A DNA stretch of 64,000 nucleotides from Platycnemis pennipes (Eukaryota; Arthropoda; Insecta; Odonata; Platycnemididae): positions 131,053,624 to 131,117,623 of the forward strand of contig OW121851.1 in NCBI GenBank assembly GCA_933228895.1, given 5' to 3'. The position numbers and the translations under genes are program-made. Each line of letters begins with the position of its first letter. Positions within the stretch are counted from its first letter, which is position 1. This document shows, in pieces, positions 1 through 11,165 of the stretch. A model generated the notes under the pieces. The model had not been told where the DNA came from, ran no database searches, and worked only from the letters and a program-made list of their open reading frames with translations.

Positions 1-24
1 AGTTGACTACTGCGTGTAAACGCT
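1..24. mobile_element. Right-end remnant of the 33-bp-TIR MITE
   Basis: The first bases of the window closely resemble the terminus of the MITE dimer at 43.4-44.3 kb: a gttgact core followed by cgtgtaaacgct. The rest of this copy would lie outside the window to the left. The match is short and imperfect, so the assignment rests on the rarity of the cgtgtaaacgc motif, which elsewhere in the window occurs only in that dimer. Confidence 0.45.
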
Positions 25-1220
25 ACTTAAAGCATGATATGGCGTGTAATCAGTGATATCGAATTAATAGTTTTATATCGAGATATCGGTTTGATATCGG
101 TTGATATCAAATTTATGGTGATATCGCATATCGGTGGATGTCGTAATATCGCGTTAGCTGCCTTTTTAATATTGTGACGCAATGTCAAGCGTACATCTCA
201 CAACGCAGTATCGCCAGCCCTAGTGGTTACAACCCTGATTCCGCGCTCAAGTACCCACCTGTGTCTGTGCTTCTCCTGACACGGTGACCCAGCTTCTGCG
301 GGAGACACTTGGTGAGGGGAGGGCCTTGGGGAAGGTTTGGGGTGGAGGGTCAGCGGCGGCCTCCCCTGGGATTTCTGCGTCATTCGTGGAGAGGGATTCG
401 GGGGTGTCGCGCGCTCCGTGTTCGAGATTTGCGCCCGCGACGGAATGGATGGCCATTGGAGGATAGGGAGTGGGGACGTCTCCTGGGGCGAGGCGGTAGG
501 GGGGAGGAACTACTTCCCCCCTCCCCACTGGACTACCTTCTCCCCACCTAACGGAATCCGGTCGTACTAATTCCCGCGCCCCTACTTTGGCATAACTCCG
601 CTAAAGGGCTCGGACGTTGGGGGAGGGGAAATGTGGTCGTAACAAAATACTCGATGGAGAGAATCGGAGGGGATATTAAAGGGGGTGTGGCAACGTGAGG
701 GAGGAATGTCGTTGGCGAGGTCTCAAAAATAAAGAATGACAATAAAGCGAAATACTCAAGGAAGCTCCTTACCAGTTCCTCACGGTGTAGGCGCCCGGTT
801 GATGCTTGAGTTTCCACTCTGCGCCATCTTATTCCTCGTACATGTGAAACACTGTTGTGCGTACACCGCCTCTATTGCTCGGGCAATTATGCCTGCTTTC
901 ACGCTCCGTTTGGAGTCGCCGTCTCCGCTGTGAGCGTGCGTGCGTAATGGATTGCCCGCGTTTGATTCCTCGTGCACCACCCTCTGAGGTAGACGGAAGT
1001 TAAATGCTCGTCCTCCGAAGGGTTAAGCCTCTGCGATTTGCAATGGAATGCACGCTCTCTCTCTCTGTCTGACTCGGTTCGGGTCAACTCTACAGAACGC
1101 GGGAATGGAATCTCACCCGCGTTTCTCTTTGGGGAGAAAAAGATAATCGTGTGTTATGAAGTATGAGTGAGAGCACTCATTTCGGGTGCATTGAAAGGAA
1201 GCATGACTGATTTTTCACCG
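25..1220. other. Unassigned sequence with a GATATC-rich patch and a CpG-rich block
   Basis: From about 45 to 165 the sequence is full of gatatcg and atatcgg words, giving a degenerate short-repeat patch. About 250-640 is GC- and CpG-rich and stands out from the AT-rich surroundings. Several overlapping open frames of 60-93 codons occur in it on both strands, as expected from composition alone; none carries a recognisable motif. The rest, to 1220, shows nothing I can assign. Confidence 0.5.
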
Positions 1221-1224
1221 ACTC

Positions 1225-1726
1225 CAATTCTTGCTCGTCCTTTATCCTCATTTCCCTAGCATGCATAGATTAGTAATATTGAAACATGCATCATGCACTA
1301 CAGACTACTCCAACAATTTCTTAACTACCTTTTCCTTGTTATGCTGCCTATTGTGTTCTCTTATCGTACGCGGGAAAAATTTAAAATCTATCGTTATGCC
1401 AATCTATCTCTCTAATCTTGTTTATCTGATGAAACCTAGCATAATACGCAGGGGTTCCAAATATATATCTAACGTAATCTGTAAACAAATCGGCTTCGAA
1501 TGTACATACTTGAAAGGCTTAGCCTAAATTTTAACATGAATTCTGATAGTAATTCCCATACAAGTTCATCTGCTAAATTCCTAACGCTAATACAGATATC
1601 ATAACGGCCTTTCACAAATCTAGCGGATCTCCTTTGCACACGCTCTAATTCCTCTATCTGACCTTCCTCGTTCGTATTCCATTTGATAGTGGCATATTCT
1701 AAATCTACATTTACACAAACCCTCAA
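1225..1726 (-). mobile_element. CR1-like family A retrotransposon fragment
   Basis: This is a 3' fragment of a non-LTR retrotransposon on the minus strand. Conceptual translation of 1726 down to 1469 gives the end of the RT region with the conserved block ERVQRRSARFVKGRYD, matching the xxVQRRAARFV signature common to CR1/L2-type elements, followed by a leucine-rich stretch. Towards lower coordinates lies 3' UTR sequence containing catgcatcatgcactacagac, which recurs in the copies at 5.4, 37.0 and 62.0 kb. The terminal accctgcaag block is missing, so the copy is truncated at its 3' end. It is non-functional. The clade (CR1, L2, Crack or Daphne) is uncertain. Confidence 0.8.
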
Positions 1727-2245
1727 TCCACCTTAAAGGTGTGTGGCAGGGGTTGAGTTCACACCTAACAAGCATTACATATCATGCATAAAAAGGATTA
1801 GTAATTTAATTCTCGTCAAATCATTACAATTTAAAAAAAGATAAAAATAGCAAAGCAAATATGCAAAAACATGCTGTTAGTTGAGTTAGCTTAAAGTCCT
1901 TGTACCAACATGCAACTGCTTATGCTATCTTTTGAAACAGTTGCATTTATACATTTGAATATATTTACAGCTATTCATATCCGTAATTGTACGAGGAAGA
2001 AGGGCATTTTGAATCTGTGAGTTCGGCAATCAATTTGTCAAATCTTATGATGATTTGTATAGTTCAGTTTAGCATAGTAAGTTGGATATCGCAAAATATT
2101 TTTACATCATCGGTAAAAATATTGTCCTGGAATTTATTTAAGAGATTAAGTCTAAATTTCAACTTACTATCTGACAATAACTCCCATTTTAGTTCATTTA
2201 ATAGACTGGTTAAGCTAATATATTTATCATACTGCTCCTAAAAAT
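1727..2245 (-). mobile_element. CR1-like family B retrotransposon fragment
   Basis: The low-coordinate end carries the family 3' terminal motif (accttaaaggtgtgtggcagggg). Next comes a UTR shared with the copies at 5.2, 8.7, 10.1 and 55.0 kb (agataaaaatagcaaagca; catgctgttagttgagttagc). About 1985-2245 is degraded coding sequence that aligns with the RT end in the 10.1-kb copy (shared words such as agttcggcaatca and attaagtctaaatttcaac). It directly abuts the family A fragment at 1726. It is 5'-truncated and carries stop codons. Confidence 0.75.
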
Positions 2246-2261
2246 GCAGAAGAAAAAATAT

Positions 2262-2345
2262 GTATGCCTGCGGGGAGCCTCGATCCAGGATCCTTGCACT
2301 CTTATACATGTAGCCGAATACCTTACCCCTAGTCATCGCCTTACG
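2262..2345 (-). mobile_element. tRNA-like SINE head
   Basis: Read on the minus strand this has a tRNA-like order: an A-box-like ggggtaaggtattcggc, an anticodon-arm-like segment, then a B-box-like ggatcgaggctcc. A full cloverleaf does not close, so it is better read as a tRNA-derived SINE head than a tRNA gene. Confidence 0.4.
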
Positions 2346-2359
2346 CAGAAAAAAAATTG

Positions 2360-2445
2360 TTAAGGTGAGGCTTGAACCCATGTTCAGAATCAGAAGATTA
2401 CAAATTATTACCTGATCCTATTCCAAGGCCACGGTGTATGCTAGA
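2360..2445 (-). mobile_element. Second tRNA-like SINE head
   Basis: On the minus strand the order is ccttggaataggatcaggt, then catgggttcaagcctcacc, a good B box (gggttcaagcc). The ccttggaat word is shared with the tRNA-like element at 48.2 kb, which suggests one SINE family. It sits less than 20 bp from the previous tRNA-like unit in the same orientation. Confidence 0.4.
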
Positions 2446-4115
2446 AGTTCTAAATGAGGCCTGTCAAGTGTTAAATGGCATCTTTCTGTACAAACTCATC
2501 GCTTTGGCCTAGAACCCTTTTTACGAATCCTAATCTATGGTTTGCTACCCTTGTTGTTTCCCTAATTTGTTCCACCTATGTTATGTTCTCAATGATGGTG
2601 ACGCCGTGGTATTCAATTCATTCTACGTTAGATATTTGATTTTGTTTGATGCAGTATTGATGGAAGTATTACTGCCCATAGCATTTGCTGACAATTGAAC
2701 TTTTTTTTGAGACGACATTGAAAGTCTTCCGCCTCTCTTGGCTCTGACATTTGTCGTGAAGTCCACTGGGCATCTGTTGTCATCTATATTGTTTCCCTAT
2801 CCATCCATTATGCTCCATAAATCTTGTTTGAATAAAAACAGCCCATAAGTGGTCGAATATTCCCATAAGTTTGGTGCACGTTGATAATGTTGATTATATT
2901 TTTCTGCATGCTTTTTACTTTAAGTAAACGAGTGGAGAGGTAGGATTTTGGGTAGGATTGATATATGATTTTTGGAAGATTCTGAGATCGAGTCTGCTAG
3001 TGCCTTGAGGCACCTTATGATAGAAACACCTTCCAGTGCGCATTTCTGGGTATTGGAAAATTGTGAGTGGAACATCCCCTTTAAGTCGGGGATTGGACTG
3101 TCTCTCATGTTCTGGGTGTGTTATTTTCACACGCATCCCGCACTTTGTGCGAATTGTAGTGTTCTAAACTCATCCGTTAAAACGAAACTGCGGCTTTTCA
3201 TTCTCTGATTGAATATTATTTAGGCTTAGTTTATAGTAGGAATTGTTGTTATAAGTAACTACTTTTTAAAGAGATTTTTTTATAAATGGATTGGGACGTA
3301 GTTACATTTAATGTTTCTACCCAACACTTTTCCGACTTTAAGACATGATTTTTACTGCCCCTGGACCTAATATAGATGATAAGTTAATAATTTCTTGAAG
3401 AATTTAAGCATAAACCATATTTGAGTAGATTAGAATGACTGTTAGGAAGATCACAAACTGAACCTAACTAGCTCAAGGTTTAATTGGAATTGGTAAACGG
3501 AGTAAAAATAATGGAGTATGTCTTTCGTTTGAATTGGGTGCAGTTAACATAATGAGACAGAGAAAGTAAAGATAGACCAAATAGAAAATGGTAGGCATTT
3601 TTTGCATTGCCTTAATTTGTACAAATATTGGCGTCAAAGAACAATCAATCACCTGAGATAATTTACATAATACCCTGCAAACGACCATAAAAGTGTTTGG
3701 TAATAAGGATGTCTTGGTGGGTAGATCTTGTGAATCGAGTTTTGAAAAACCAAATAGGTAAGCATCAAATTGGTGTGGATCTATCATCGTCGCTTTTCTG
3801 AGAACTTTTGTCTTCCAAGAAAGAGTGTGTGGCTAGTTTGGCAGCATTTAAGATTTGGGTGTGCGTTGCGATGGAAAAATAAACGGGACTGAGGGTTGTG
3901 CTTGAGGAAAAGGGGGGGAAGAGAGGAAACCGTAGGCGGAATAAAAAGAAAGAAGAAAAAAGAAAATAATAGAAAGAAAAAGCATAATTAATGGGAATGA
4001 TGCAAGCCATAAGAATGTTGGAGGTGGCGATAGGGAGGAGAGCTCCTGTCAGGAGAAAGAAATCTGGAAAAACACGCAGAGGAGGGCGGATCATTGTGCG
4101 TGCTGAACAAATGAA
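2446..4115. other. Unassigned AT-rich sequence
   Basis: No gene, tRNA-like unit or repeat shared with other parts of the window was recognised. A purine-rich stretch occurs at about 3900-3990. Short open frames on both strands show no motifs. Confidence 0.5.
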
Positions 4116-4690
4116 TATACATCAACGCAATACCCTGCAAGCCTCCGTGAGGGTGTGTGGCAGGGAGTGACGATCACCAAACATACACTCACTCACTCAG
4201 TGATTCAACCCGAAGGTTGGTTTGGATAGGTGAGGGTAGAGTTCACCCCGAACTAAGCGACAGGTGTGTGAATTTCACACATTCAGGGTAGGGGGGGCAG
4301 TTCCTTTCCCTGGGCCACCTCGCACACCGAGGATTTTTTTTTGATCGGGGTGGTCCCGGATTTGAACCCGGGTGAAGAGAGGACACCGATTAGTAGCCAA
4401 GCGCTCTACCCACTAGGCTACCACGCTCCTCCAAACATGCACGATTGACATGAAACTAGACTACTACTTGGAAACATGTAAGATAATAGGGTCACATGCC
4501 GCTAGATGGTTATTATCTACATAGTAATGAAGGAAATATTTATTCATGGCATCTTGATCTTAAAATTAGAGAAATTGATCGTCGAGCTGACAGATTCAAA
4601 ATATTCTTCTCTCGTCGTACAATTAGGGATATGAACAGCTGTAATTATATCCAGTGGTATAAATACAAGTGTATCAATGGTTAGCTAGGT
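4116..4690 (-). mobile_element. CR1-like family A 3' end, split by a SINE
   Basis: 4116-4174 is the family 3' terminus (caataccctgcaagcc, then gggtgtgtggcagggagtga and gatcaccaaacat). 4431-4690 continues the UTR exactly where it left off (ccaaacatgcac, gacatgaaactagactactac, gtcacatgccgctagatggtt). The same UTR order is uninterrupted at 36.7 and 61.7 kb, so the 256 bp between are a later insertion. Confidence 0.85.
4175..4430 (-). mobile_element. tRNA-derived SINE (SINE-A), full copy with target duplication
   Basis: The element is flanked by an 8-bp direct repeat, ccaaacat, at 4167-4174 and 4431-4438. Read on the minus strand its head starts near 4430 and contains a strong A box (tagcctagtgggtagagc) and a B box in a T-arm that pairs well (cccgg, gttcaaat, ccggg). 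The acceptor arms do not pair, so this is a SINE promoter rather than a working tRNA gene. The body and tail (gtggcccagggaaaggaactg; agggtgaactctaccctcacc) recur at 57.7 and 63.2 kb. RNA polymerase III transcription is expected from the boxes; mobilisation would need a partner LINE. Confidence 0.85.
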
Positions 4691-4800
4691 ATAGTTAGAT
4701 AGATTGATATATACTTTATTTGCTCTAGGAATAATTTCCTTTGGAGCATGAGTACCTACATATACACAAACGTTGAGACAAATGTGGGATTTTCTTATAC
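4691..4800. other. AT-rich linker
   Basis: AT-rich sequence leads into the minisatellite. Nothing is recognised apart from a run of taga/gata words at the start. Confidence 0.4.
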
Positions 4801-5165
4801 ATCCACTTTCAAAATTTTGACATAGTCATCAAGTTTTATATAAAATAAAGAAAAAAAAACAATATTTACACGTACAGAAATACATCCACTTTCAATGTAG
4901 TGATATAAACATCAAATTTCATATTAAATAAAGCAAAAAACTGTATTACATACATGCAGAATATGCATCCACTTTCAAAGTATTGACATAAACATCAAAT
5001 TAAATAAGGAAAAAAGGAAAAATACATCCACTTTCAAATTATTGACATTGGCATTGTTATTAATTATTGAAATTGCAAAAAGTTTGACATAAACATCAAA
5101 TTTCATGTTGAATAAAGCAAAGAAATATTATTACGTACATTCAGAGAATACATTCACTTTCAAAG
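4801..5165. repeat. Diverged minisatellite, unit about 83 bp
   Basis: The motif atccactttcaaa recurs at 4801, 4884, 4967, 5026 and 5152 (last copy attcacttt), so spacings are 83, 83, 59 and 126 bp. Within each unit it is followed by gacataaacatcaaatttca and an aataaagcaaa word. The unequal spacings point to internal deletions and insertions in an old array of about four to five units. Confidence 0.8.
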
Positions 5166-5167
5166 GT

Positions 5168-5390
5168 ATAGGTAGTTGCATGTTGGTACAAATACTTTAA
5201 GCTAACCAAACTAACAGCATGTTATTGCATTCATGCTCTGCAGTTTATTCTTTTTTAAATTGCGAAGTTTAGACCAGAGTATAATTACTAATCCTGTTTA
5301 AGCATTGTACATAAAGCATGTTTGGTGTGAATTCACCCCTTGCCGCAGACCTTTATAGTGGCTTGCAGGGTATTATGTAGAGTTTATCTA
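5168..5390 (+). mobile_element. CR1-like family B 3' end
   Basis: The plus-strand copy contains gtagttgcatgttggtaca, the shared catgttattgcat UTR word, ggtgtgaattcacccc and the terminal gtggcttgcagggtattatgtagag. It ends in the family 3' microsatellite-like gtagag/gtagat. No coding part remains. Confidence 0.8.
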
Positions 5391-5495
5391 AATATTTTTA
5401 TCTCTATCACGCAAGGGATAATATAATACATGCATCATGCACTTCAGACTACTCTAAAAATATTTCACGTACCTATTCCTTCGCTATACTGGGTC
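5391..5495 (-). mobile_element. CR1-like family A UTR fragment
   Basis: It carries atacatgcatcatgcacttc, agactactct and cacgtacctattcctt in the order seen on the minus-strand copies at 1.3, 37.0 and 61.9 kb. It abuts the 3' end of the preceding oppositely oriented family B copy. Confidence 0.65.
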
Positions 5496-8400
5496 GTGGT
5501 GAAGGAAAGGGATTTGTGTGATTTATGAGTAGTTTTCATCCTGATGCAGCTGTGAAACGGTATAATGGACCCGTTCAAAACCTAGCTTTGAGCTGTAGTT
5601 AATTGGTAGCGGCGAACGGAGTACGTCGGAATTAATCAAACGCGGAAAAACCACCCATTGACTCACCAAGGAAGCTTATTCAGTTGCCTTGTTGACGGAA
5701 ATTGGGGCAACAAAGGGAAGGTCCAAGTTCTCTCCACGACACAAACGCCTCCCATTCCCCTAGAGCGAGATGAATCTATTTTCGGGGCGTAATGGCCGAC
5801 GAATAGGAGCGGAAATCGCCGAGGTACAACACACTCGCTTTCGCCCACGCTGCTGGAGGTGGTCAAGCCGAGGGCCGAGCGAGGGGAGGGCGGGGGCAGC
5901 TGCCCCCTCCTCCTCCTCCTCCCGAGGCTCCACTTCGTTCGTCGCCTCCCTCCCCCCCCTCCCCCGCGGGGAGGCCGGCGCCTTGCCTCGTTACGTCACG
6001 GCCTACACTTTATCTCCCTCCTCCGCCACTGGGGTCAGAGTGGCCACCTCGGTCCCACGAAGAAAGCGATGGAGGGGTGCTCTCTACCCCTTTTGTTGCC
6101 AACGCAACAAGGGGCCCTCATTCAACACCCCGTTTGCTACTCCTACCACATGCGGGGCCTCCGCCCGCGACCAATTCGGACGGTTTTGGGTTTCGCTGGG
6201 TGTGGGAGGGGGGTGGGGCAATGAGCGAGATAGCGTCCGGATTAATTAATTATATGTCCCTTCAAAAGCCGCGGCGAGGCTGGCTGGCACTCGGAATCAA
6301 AACCCGAAGCGACCGGGATAATTCAAGGACGGGGCCATTTGCGCCCCCGCTGATGGTAGCCGGCTGCCCTTGTGAGTTATCGCCGAGTTTTGTCTGACCG
6401 CCGTGAGGGAAACTCGAGCGATCCCCTGTGTTGCATTCCATTCGTCCACGCAGTGGTGGGAAAGCCCTATTCTGCAAATACCATCCATTGCGGGAATAGG
6501 CTACGGAGCAGTTGCGCGACAGTGGCCATTTCGCACGTCTTTTCCCTCGTTTGCATTTGCAACTAGGTTTTTCAAATGTCTTTGTATCTGCGTTCACGGC
6601 ATATTAGCACTAAGGTCAGAAAGTTCCGGTTTACTGACCAGAAAACTCATTTTTGAATCTGGGGCAGTACCTACTTTTGACTCGTCCTGTTAAACCTAAG
6701 TTTGGCGATTTCTTAGTTCTGGGAAGTCACGGGCGCCACAGAGGGAAAATAACTGCCCTCCTCATTCCTTGATATGTGAAAGTTACATTAGGAGATGCCG
6801 AATTAACATCACTTGAATATGATCACTCACTGCTAGTAAGACACATGTCATCTCAACCGATATTTTTACTTGGGACGACAACTTCACCGAAGAAATAACG
6901 TCTTGTGTTTGCAAGGTCAAGGATAGTTTCGTATTACGGTTATTGCCAAAATATCTATAATGTTGTGAAAATGAGATGGCAGTAAATGCTATCATTTTCC
7001 ATTAGATCAGGGCATAATTAGTTTTTCTAATTTATGAACCGTCGTTCTATAATATGCTTCTTTTACTTTGTCCTTCTCTTTCTCTCTCCTTCTTTGGGCG
7101 AAGCTGGATTGAGTAGTCCCATTTATATTGGGAGTAAGTATTCACTTTCATGGCGTAGGAATTAACTGCGTCATTATTTGATAACGTTGCCAATTGGTTC
7201 GTCTAATAATTTTTTAGTTGAAAGGCCAATGAGAAAACGCAAAAAAGTTGTTAACCCTGGGGATTTATGTATTCTTATATGATTCTCCTTTAAATAGTCT
7301 GTACCATGATATTTACTCATCGGGTCTTTGCTTGTCTGCTGGGCTATCGTTTAAAGCTACTGTATTGAAAATCCTTAGGGAATCCCAAATTTTACTCGTA
7401 CGGTGCTGTAGTTGTTCGTTCTTTTTATATTCATGCTAACGAAAGAATCAGTTTTCTCATTTACTGCAATTGCTTCTGATGGACAGGTTCCCCTAATGTC
7501 ATTTTACGCTCATTACTCCTGTTAATTCATTTAATCCTTAGTAATTTATGCTTGAGCCATCGACAGCGGATGAAAGACATTTTGATCGAGAGCGGCCGTT
7601 CTCCTGGCTCATCTGCATATCTTAGTCTAGAATGGTGGTACTAAATAAAATTTTCTATTTCCTGAGGTTTATGTGAAACCATTAATTTTCAATGATAATT
7701 AGCTGAAGATTATTCATAGACTGACATAGATGTAGCCAGCAGAATTTCCGTGAGGAGGAAAATTTCTTGATGCGCCATTTTGCAGTAGAAAACATTTTCA
7801 TTTTATGATTCGTGAACGTTGCAATAATTTTAGCATGTGACCTTATCCTTTTTGATGAGTCAATAAACCAGTAAACTTGAGGATTTCAATTGAATAAACC
7901 GTGCGGTACTTCTGGAATAATCCTACTCAGAGCATCCCTCCGTTTGGCTGCAGCTCTTTTAAGGCAAATATATTACTTAGAACCCAACGAATCGTGATGA
8001 AAATCCTCGTATCCGTGCTTCTTTTCCATAACTTGGTAGAAGCTGAAACCGTAAACTTGGAACGTCCCTCTTTGATGCCCCGTTTCGTCTTAAAGCTGAT
8101 AAAGCATAAAGCTTTCGCGAGGAACTCGATCCGGATAACCCGTTTCCATGAACACATCCATGCTTCACGCATGATTCGTTTCCTCAAGGCATGCGTGGGA
8201 GGGGGATGTATTCTCAGCCGATCCCCGTGGAGACGCTGCATCCTCTCTTCTTCTCGGCCGACTCCTCATCTCCCCTCAGCCAAGGCCAGGTTGGGTTGGG
8301 TCGAGGTCCCCTCACCTCCCGATTTGCCGTGTCAATCCTTTCCGTTCCCCCAGCGCCCGACCTTGCCCTCATGGGTGCACCTCTGGGGTCACAAAGCTTA

Positions 8401-8737
8401 ATTTTATCCTCGTGGGGAAGAGGGTACGGAGGCGGAAGAAACCCATCTCGGGCCAGGAGCAGTTACTCCCTTCCACTCATTCCCTCACCCCCCCTTACTT
8501 CCTCTTTCCCTGGTCGACAGAAAAGCGTCGCATATAGATATCCCTCCATTTTACCCCATCATCCCGTAACTTTTCCGAACCGATGTCCTCTCTGTCTATC
8601 TAGGATTATTTTTTCGGAGTATAGACGTCTTTTTTGCAGCTTTCCCAAACCAAAAATAATTTTGCAAAAAGAACGCGCGCAGCTCTCCTTGCACCCAATT
8701 TATAATTTGTTTGAAAATACTAGTGAACATCTACCTT
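5496..8737. other. Unassigned sequence with CpG-rich blocks
   Basis: About 5785-6235 and 8185-8540 are GC- and CpG-rich, and 6280-6560 is moderately so. The largest open frames here (159 codons at 5770-6249, 182 codons at 8191-8739, both plus strand) lie inside these blocks, are low-complexity in Ser, Pro, Arg and Gly, and have frames open on several strands at once, which argues for composition rather than coding. Between the blocks, 6600-7980 is AT-rich with nothing recognised. An open frame with a signal-peptide-like start at 7997-8401 is listed under findings. Confidence 0.45.
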
Positions 8738-8875
8738 AATACCCTGCCAGCCACCATAAAGATGTGTAGCAGAGGGTGAATTCACGCCAAATATTTATTT
8801 CATATCATGCACAGAGAGAATTAGTAATTATATTCTGGTCGAAACTTCACAATTTAAAAGAATTTAACATCTTTT
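8738..8875 (-). mobile_element. CR1-like family B 3' end, short
   Basis: It starts with the terminal motif taccctgccagccaccataa and continues through gtgaattcacgcc, catatcatgcacagaga and the attatattctggtcgaaact word shared with the 10.1-kb copy. It stops at the poly-A-rich aatttaaaagaat, so it is severely 5'-truncated. Confidence 0.8.
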
Positions 8876-9267
8876 GTAGAATCTCGTAGAATTTTGTACA
8901 ATTTGGCATATTTTGTAAAAAATATTTAAGACCGTTCTTTTTGCAAAAGTATTTTGGTTTGGAGAAGCTGGTAAAGACGGCGACACTCCGGAAAAAAGAA
9001 CCCTTGTTAAGAGAGATAAAGGGGCATCAGTTCGGAAAATTGAGGGGATGATGGAGTCAAATTGAAGGGTTATCTATATGTGAAGACGCTGTTGATAGAA
9101 GGGAGACGCTCAGACTGTCACAGAATGGCTGGCGTCATTTCCACTTGGCTTGTAGTGATTATTTAATTTTGTTCCAAGGCAGCCTTTGGTATTCGTATTA
9201 TTTCCAAATTAAGCGATTGAATTAGTGCTGGGTAATCACTACATGTCCCTGTAATGCATTTTGGTAC

Positions 9268-9335
9268 TAGATCCCCTGCCACACACCCTCGAGGTGGTTT
9301 GCAGGGTATATCGTTGATATAGATATAGATCTAGT
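9268..9335 (+). mobile_element. CR1-like 3' tip
   Basis: The sequence reads cccctgccacacaccctcg then aggtggtttgcagggtat and a gatata/tagatc tail. These are the last roughly 70 bases of the family, an extremely 5'-truncated insertion. Confidence 0.75.
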
Positions 9336-9786
9336 AGAAAAGGGTATAATCGAGGACCAAGGAGATGATGTTTTTGGCCAGGTGCTGTTTCCTTTGTTTG
9401 AGTCATCTACTGATTTCTTGTGTGGAGAAATTGAGATACATAGGTTGTTGGATCATTGCGTATCTGCAACGATTATTGTTTATGCCTTTGGGCTTTCCAT
9501 TATTGTTTACTTCTTAAGTAACTCGTATTTTTAGGGCAGGAGTGCTGATTTTTAGAAACGTAATGTTTAAAAGGTAGTGCAAAAGTAAAGTATGAAATTC
9601 ACATGAAAATCATATCAGCTCTGTGAGACGTAATTGATTATGCTGCATTCTAATGGTGATAAAGTATTGATGCCAAAATAAATATGGGGTTCCGATTGCA
9701 ATGACGTATCTAGGCAGCGCTTTCTGCGTCTTCATTGAAGTAGGAGTTGCCTTGTACAATTAATAATCAGTATTTCAGTGCCCAAA

Positions 9787-9818
9787 TGAATATATGAGTG
9801 AATTAACTCATATATTCA
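9787..9818. repeat. 32-bp near-perfect palindrome
   Basis: The arms tgaatatatgagt and ctcatatattca pair across a short centre (gaattaa). AT-rich palindromes of this size are a common insertion or hairpin site; no function can be assigned. Confidence 0.7.
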
Positions 9819-10074
9819 CCTCGTAGAGTACATGAATGGCCGAATGTATGCTGGGGCAACTACCTTAGCCCCTCGGCGAATACTCGAATACCTGGTTGAG
9901 CACCGGAACCAGAAGGAATATCCTGGCTATTACACGGGTACCTCGATAAATACATGAAGATCGCTGTTTTCATTCGACCAAAAAATTTCACATGGTTATT
10001 ACTACCCTCAGTACCCGTTTATTTATTCGGGTCCTCAAATATCAATGACTCAATGTACAATTAATTCTACATTA

Positions 10075-11165
10075 TACCCTGCAGACTACCATAAAAGTTT
10101 GTGACATGGGGTGAATTCATGACAAACATGCATTACATATTATGCAGAAAAAGGAATAATTATATTCTAGTCTAAACTTCACAATTAATAAAAGATAAAA
10201 ATACCAAAGCAAGCATGCAAAATATGCTGTTAATTGGTAAGCTTCAAGTCCTTTTACCAGCATGTAACTACCTGTGCTATCCATTGATACAATTTTATTC
10301 ATAGTATTGGATATATTTAAAGCTATTCATATTCCTAAAATTGTAAGAGGAAAGAAGGACATTTTGAATGGGGGCGTTTACTCGGAACCGAAATCGCAAT
10401 TTTGTACACGAAATCGTTAGATGGAAACGAAAAACGAATTTTAGTGAAAAAATTAATCTTCTAACCACAACCATTCACTCATAAATCAAAAATTAAAATA
10501 AGCAAAAGGTGACGCCCACAGAAAATGCTGCTGTGATATCATTTACGTCATTTTCCTCCCGTCCTTGACTGCTTTCAGGGGAGGGGGAAGGGAGTGGAGG
10601 GGGGTTCTCGGAAGGTCTGCTCGCACAGATGCTGTCGAAATCGCTCCCATTGGCCGAGTCAGCTGTGTCCCCCCCTTTGCGATAAGGCGAAGTAGCTTCG
10701 CGGGCTCAGTTGTGGTTGGATGAAGTCGATATACGTCAGAGGTTGCACCACACCCACTTTTCCGAAAGGGTTAAAAACATCAGTTTTTCGCCGCTTATAA
10801 CTCGGGAAATAATTGTCGGATCAGAAAACGGAAAAATACGGGTCCTTTTATTTTACAAACTCTATCAGATTCGGCAATAAAAAAAATATGGTAAACGACC
10901 CCATTGGTCAGTTCGGCAATCATTTCTTTAATTTTATGGTAATGGTCCAGTCTTCCATAGTAAGTTGGAGTTCGAAAAATATTTTTGACGTAATGAATAA
11001 AAATATTGCAGTGGAATTTATTGAAGATATTAAGTCTAAATTTCAACCTACGATTTGACAATGATTCCCGTTTTAGTTCATTGAATAGACTGATTAAGCT
11101 AATATAGTTATCATACCGTCCCTTCGCAAATCTTGCCGATCTACTGATGGCGATATACAGCACCC
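10075..11165 (-). mobile_element. CR1-like family B copy with RT C-terminus, split by a MITE
   Basis: The 3' terminus at 10075 (taccctgcagactaccataa) leads into the family B UTR. From about 10900 to 11163 the minus strand encodes the RT end: SARFAKGRYDNYISLISLF, a Leu/Arg-rich block (SLSNRRLKFRLNIFNKF) and YYGRLDHYHKIKEM, matching the aromatic-RxDHxxKI block near the C-terminus of CR1/L2-type proteins. The frame is interrupted by stops and by the insertion at 10376-10906. It is 5'-truncated near 11165. Confidence 0.85.
10376..10906. mobile_element. MITE-like insertion with ggggNcgtttac termini
   Basis: This segment interrupts the CR1-like copy at a point where the related copy at 2.0 kb is continuous (gcattttgaat, then tgagttcggcaatc). 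Its ends are inverted: gggggcgtttac on the left and gtaaacgacccc on the right. It is about 530 bp, has no coding potential and holds a GC-rich stretch at 10560-10700. No clean target-site duplication is seen, so the superfamily is open. Confidence 0.65.

Larger units (their letters stand above)
8876..10074. other. Mostly unassigned sequence
   Basis: Apart from the CR1-like tip at 9268-9335 and the palindrome at 9787-9818, nothing is recognised. Short repeated words (aatcttgtag/aattttgtac) lie at 8875-8930. Confidence 0.45.

Noticed and set aside
4347..4430. tRNA gene on the minus strand
   Set aside because: D- and T-arms look good but the acceptor stem does not pair, and the sequence continues into a dispersed repeat tail; it is a SINE head.
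5770..6249. 159-codon plus-strand open frame
   Set aside because: Ser/Arg/Pro/Gly low complexity in a CpG block; no motif.
8191..8739. 182-codon plus-strand open frame
   Set aside because: It is Ser/Pro/Leu-rich and lies in a CpG-rich, pyrimidine-biased block; overlapping frames on both strands are also open.
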